From: an uncultured Rhodospirillales bacterium
GTDB lineage: Bacteria > Pseudomonadota > Alphaproteobacteria > Acetobacterales > Acetobacteraceae
Assembly: GCA_945957135.1 (NCBI GenBank)
Contig: CAMFLK010000005.1
Span: forward strand, 1 to 46,543
Length of the DNA stretch: 46,543 bases
Direction of reading: 5' to 3'
Position numbers and translations under genes: made by a program. The first letter of the stretch is position 1; every line of letters begins with the position of its first letter. The notes under the pieces are model-generated. The model had not been told where the DNA came from, did not search any database, and worked only from the letters and a program-made list of their open reading frames with translations. Of this stretch, positions 45,073 to 46,543 are shown one piece after another.

Positions 45073-46052
45073 GCGAGATTTCGCGCGGGTTCGTCGGTCC
45101 TGATGGACCGGAAGATGGCGGCGCTCCTCAGCAGCCTGCCGCCATTCCGAAGCCGGCCGAGGAAGCCGCGACGCTCCCCGTGTCCCGCACGCTCCTGGAG
45201 GCGGACCCGGATGCCGCCACATCCGTTGAAACGAGCTGGGCGCCGGAGCGGATTGCCGGAAGATCGGAAGGGGGCCGGACAGGGCTGTGGCTAGCCGTTG
45301 GAATGATGGCTCTGCTCTTCGGGTGGGTCACGCTATCCGTCACGTGGTTGGTCATCAGCCTGTGGCATCAATCCGGGTTGCTTGGCGGGCTCGCCCTTAT
45401 TCTGTTCCTTGCCGCGCTCGGCATGCTGACCTGGGGCGCGTATGGGGAGGTTCGGGCTTACCTTCGATTGCGGCAGGTTGATGAACTTCGGAGCCTGGTC
45501 GAGTCAAACGGTACAGGCGTCGCGCATGCGAAGAACGTGGCGCGGAGCTGGCTGAATGAGGTTCGGCTGGATTCTGCTCTGAGGGCGGATGCAGCCGTCG
45601 CACTGGCCTGTGCAGCAACTGCCGATGACGTCAGAGCTGTTCTCAGGAATCGCGTTCTCCCCCAATTGAAAGCGCAGGCCAAGACTATCGGCAGAAGGGC
45701 AGCGGCGGATGGAGCGGTGGCCGTGGCGCTCTGCCCTCACCCGGCATTGGATGGCATCATCGCGGCAGTCCGGGCGATCCTGATGATTCGGCAGGTAGCT
45801 GGGCTGTTTGGGCTGCGGCCCGGAATTGGCGTGACTCTTCTCCTTTTCAGACGGGTCGCCGGGATCGCTGCCAGCGTCGGCGGGGTCGATTTGCTTTCCC
45901 AGAGCCTCGCCGATGCCGTGCTTACAACGGAAATGCCGGTTCTGAAGCATGTCGTCCACGCCATTCCTGGCTCTGGCGTCGCTGCAATCAGGTTATACCG
46001 ACTGGCGGGCGTGACGGCCGAAGCGTGCTCGCCCGTGGCCAAACTTTCATAA
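45069..46052 (+). CDS. ycjF: YcjF-family inner-membrane protein (DUF697/TIGR01620)
   Basis: The 327-residue membrane protein starts at GTG 45069 inside the ycjX stop. A Pro/Ala/Glu-rich N-terminal 70 residues is followed by two membrane helices (about residues 75-100 and 105-128). A cytosolic domain then has a third hydrophobic stretch near 250 (LFGLRPGIGVTLLLFRRV), matching the DUF697 part. YcjF always travels with YcjX and probably anchors it to the membrane. The role in this organism is unknown. Confidence 0.9.
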   Translation: MSEISRGFVGPDGPEDGGAPQQPAAIPKPAEEAATLPVSRTLLEADPDAATSVETSWAPERIAGRSEGGRTGLWLAVGMMALLFGWVTLSVTWLVISLWHQSGLLGGLALILFLAALGMLTWGAYGEVRAYLRLRQVDELRSLVESNGTGVAHAKNVARSWLNEVRLDSALRADAAVALACAATADDVRAVLRNRVLPQLKAQAKTIGRRAAADGAVAVALCPHPALDGIIAAVRAILMIRQVAGLFGLRPGIGVTLLLFRRVAGIAASVGGVDLLSQSLADAVLTTEMPVLKHVVHAIPGSGVAAIRLYRLAGVTAEACSPVAKLS

Positions 46053-46200
46053 GGACGAGGTGGGGCGGGTGACGGCCATCCATCGCACGCGGTCATATGT
46101 AGGACACACTTTAGTTTCCGGAGGACCGCGAGACATCCAAGGCTTCACCTACAAAGCGAATGTGGTCAGTGGGCTGCTGCCGGTTCTGTGGACACCCATC
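46053..46200. other. Gap containing the IS3 element end
   Basis: No gene is seen. The stretch TGTGGTCAGTGGGCTGCTGC, starting near 46159, could be the terminal inverted repeat of the IS whose transposase follows, but the other end is outside the window, so the boundary is a guess. Confidence 0.35.
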
Positions 46201-46543
46201 TTAAGCTGACGCGGCCTTCCGTTCGAACTCCATAGGACTGAGATAGCCGATGGTCGAGTGGCGTCGTTGCGGGTTGTAGAACCGCTCGATGTAGTCGAAC
46301 ACGTCGGCCCGTGCCTGATCGCGGGTCCGATAGACCTTGCGGGCCGTGCGTTCGGTTTTCAGCGAGGAGAAGAAGCTCTCCATTGCGGCATTGTCCCAGA
46401 CGTTGCCGGATCGGCTCATGCTGCACGTCACGCCGTGATCGGCCATGAGCTTTTGGAATGGCTCGCTGCTGTATTGGCTGCCGCGGTCCGAGTGATGCAG
46501 CAGCGCATCCGGCTTGCCACGGCGCCAGATCGCCATCACCAGT
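46201..46543 (-). mobile_element. IS3-family transposase (OrfB), C-terminal part
   Basis: This is a DDE transposase of the IS3 family read from the contig edge; 114 residues remain. The second catalytic Asp is in LHHSDRGSQYSS and the catalytic Glu in DNAAMESFFSSLK, followed by the typical end FYNPQRRHSTIGYLSPMEFE. The N-terminal part and the frameshifted OrfA lie beyond 46543. Insertion sequences present in several copies often break assemblies, which would explain the contig end. Confidence 0.93.

Noticed and set aside
35856-46543. CRISPR array or known defence locus in the element
   Set aside because: No regular direct repeats with spacers were seen, and no Cas, restriction-modification or toxin-antitoxin proteins are recognisable.

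Overview
The window is one contig from a high-GC Gram-negative bacterium, most likely an alphaproteobacterium near the Acetobacteraceae/Rhodospirillales. That placement is inferred from a class I lysyl-tRNA synthetase, an Azospirillum-like arabinose gene pair, dense ATGA-coupled operons, an outer-membrane porin, GmhA, and a PEP-CTERM protein; there is no rRNA to confirm it. Bases 1-25 are not genomic: they match the end of an Illumina Nextera transposase adapter. The contig stops at base 46543 inside an IS3-family transposase gene.

Region 1 (26-12.1 kb) is mostly housekeeping. It holds a lysRS-mprF pair that links Lys-tRNA supply to lipid lysylation, a DinG-type helicase with what looks like a leaderless promoter, a Bcr/CflA-like efflux pump, an orphan peptide-binding protein, rmuC-gmhA, and a metallo-beta-lactamase-fold hydrolase.

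Region 2 (12.2-30.6 kb) is catabolic. A coupled operon encodes a FAH-family hydrolase, an L-2-keto-3-deoxyarabonate dehydratase and an L-arabinose/D-galactose dehydrogenase, followed by a small monooxygenase-fold protein and a DadA-like oxidoreductase. Next come a PEP-CTERM exported protein and a porin. The rest handles organic nitrogen: a GntR regulator divergent from hyuB-hyuA, a complete polar amino acid ABC transporter, a 2-oxoglutarate/Fe(II)-type dioxygenase, an amidase, and a diaminopropionate ammonia-lyase-like PLP enzyme.

Region 3 (30.7-35.8 kb) is one very large alpha-2-macroglobulin gene with an intact CLEQ thioester motif.

Region 4 (35.8-43.5 kb) is a mobile element inserted immediately downstream of, and partly antisense to, that gene. 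Its leftward module contains a large serine recombinase, two coupled tyrosine recombinases, an excisionase-like HTH protein, a possible small coupled ORF, a near-perfect 24-bp operator, a CI-like repressor whose peptidase dyad looks lost, an AT-rich regulatory stretch, and about 360 bp with no convincing ORF that can fold into many stems and may be a structured RNA.

Region 5 (43.3-46.5 kb) has visibly lower GC. It carries a small XRE regulator divergent from a ycjX-ycjF pair, followed by the IS3-family transposase fragment. The least explained parts are the possible RNA at 42.8-43.1 kb and the three-recombinase module with its atypical repressor.
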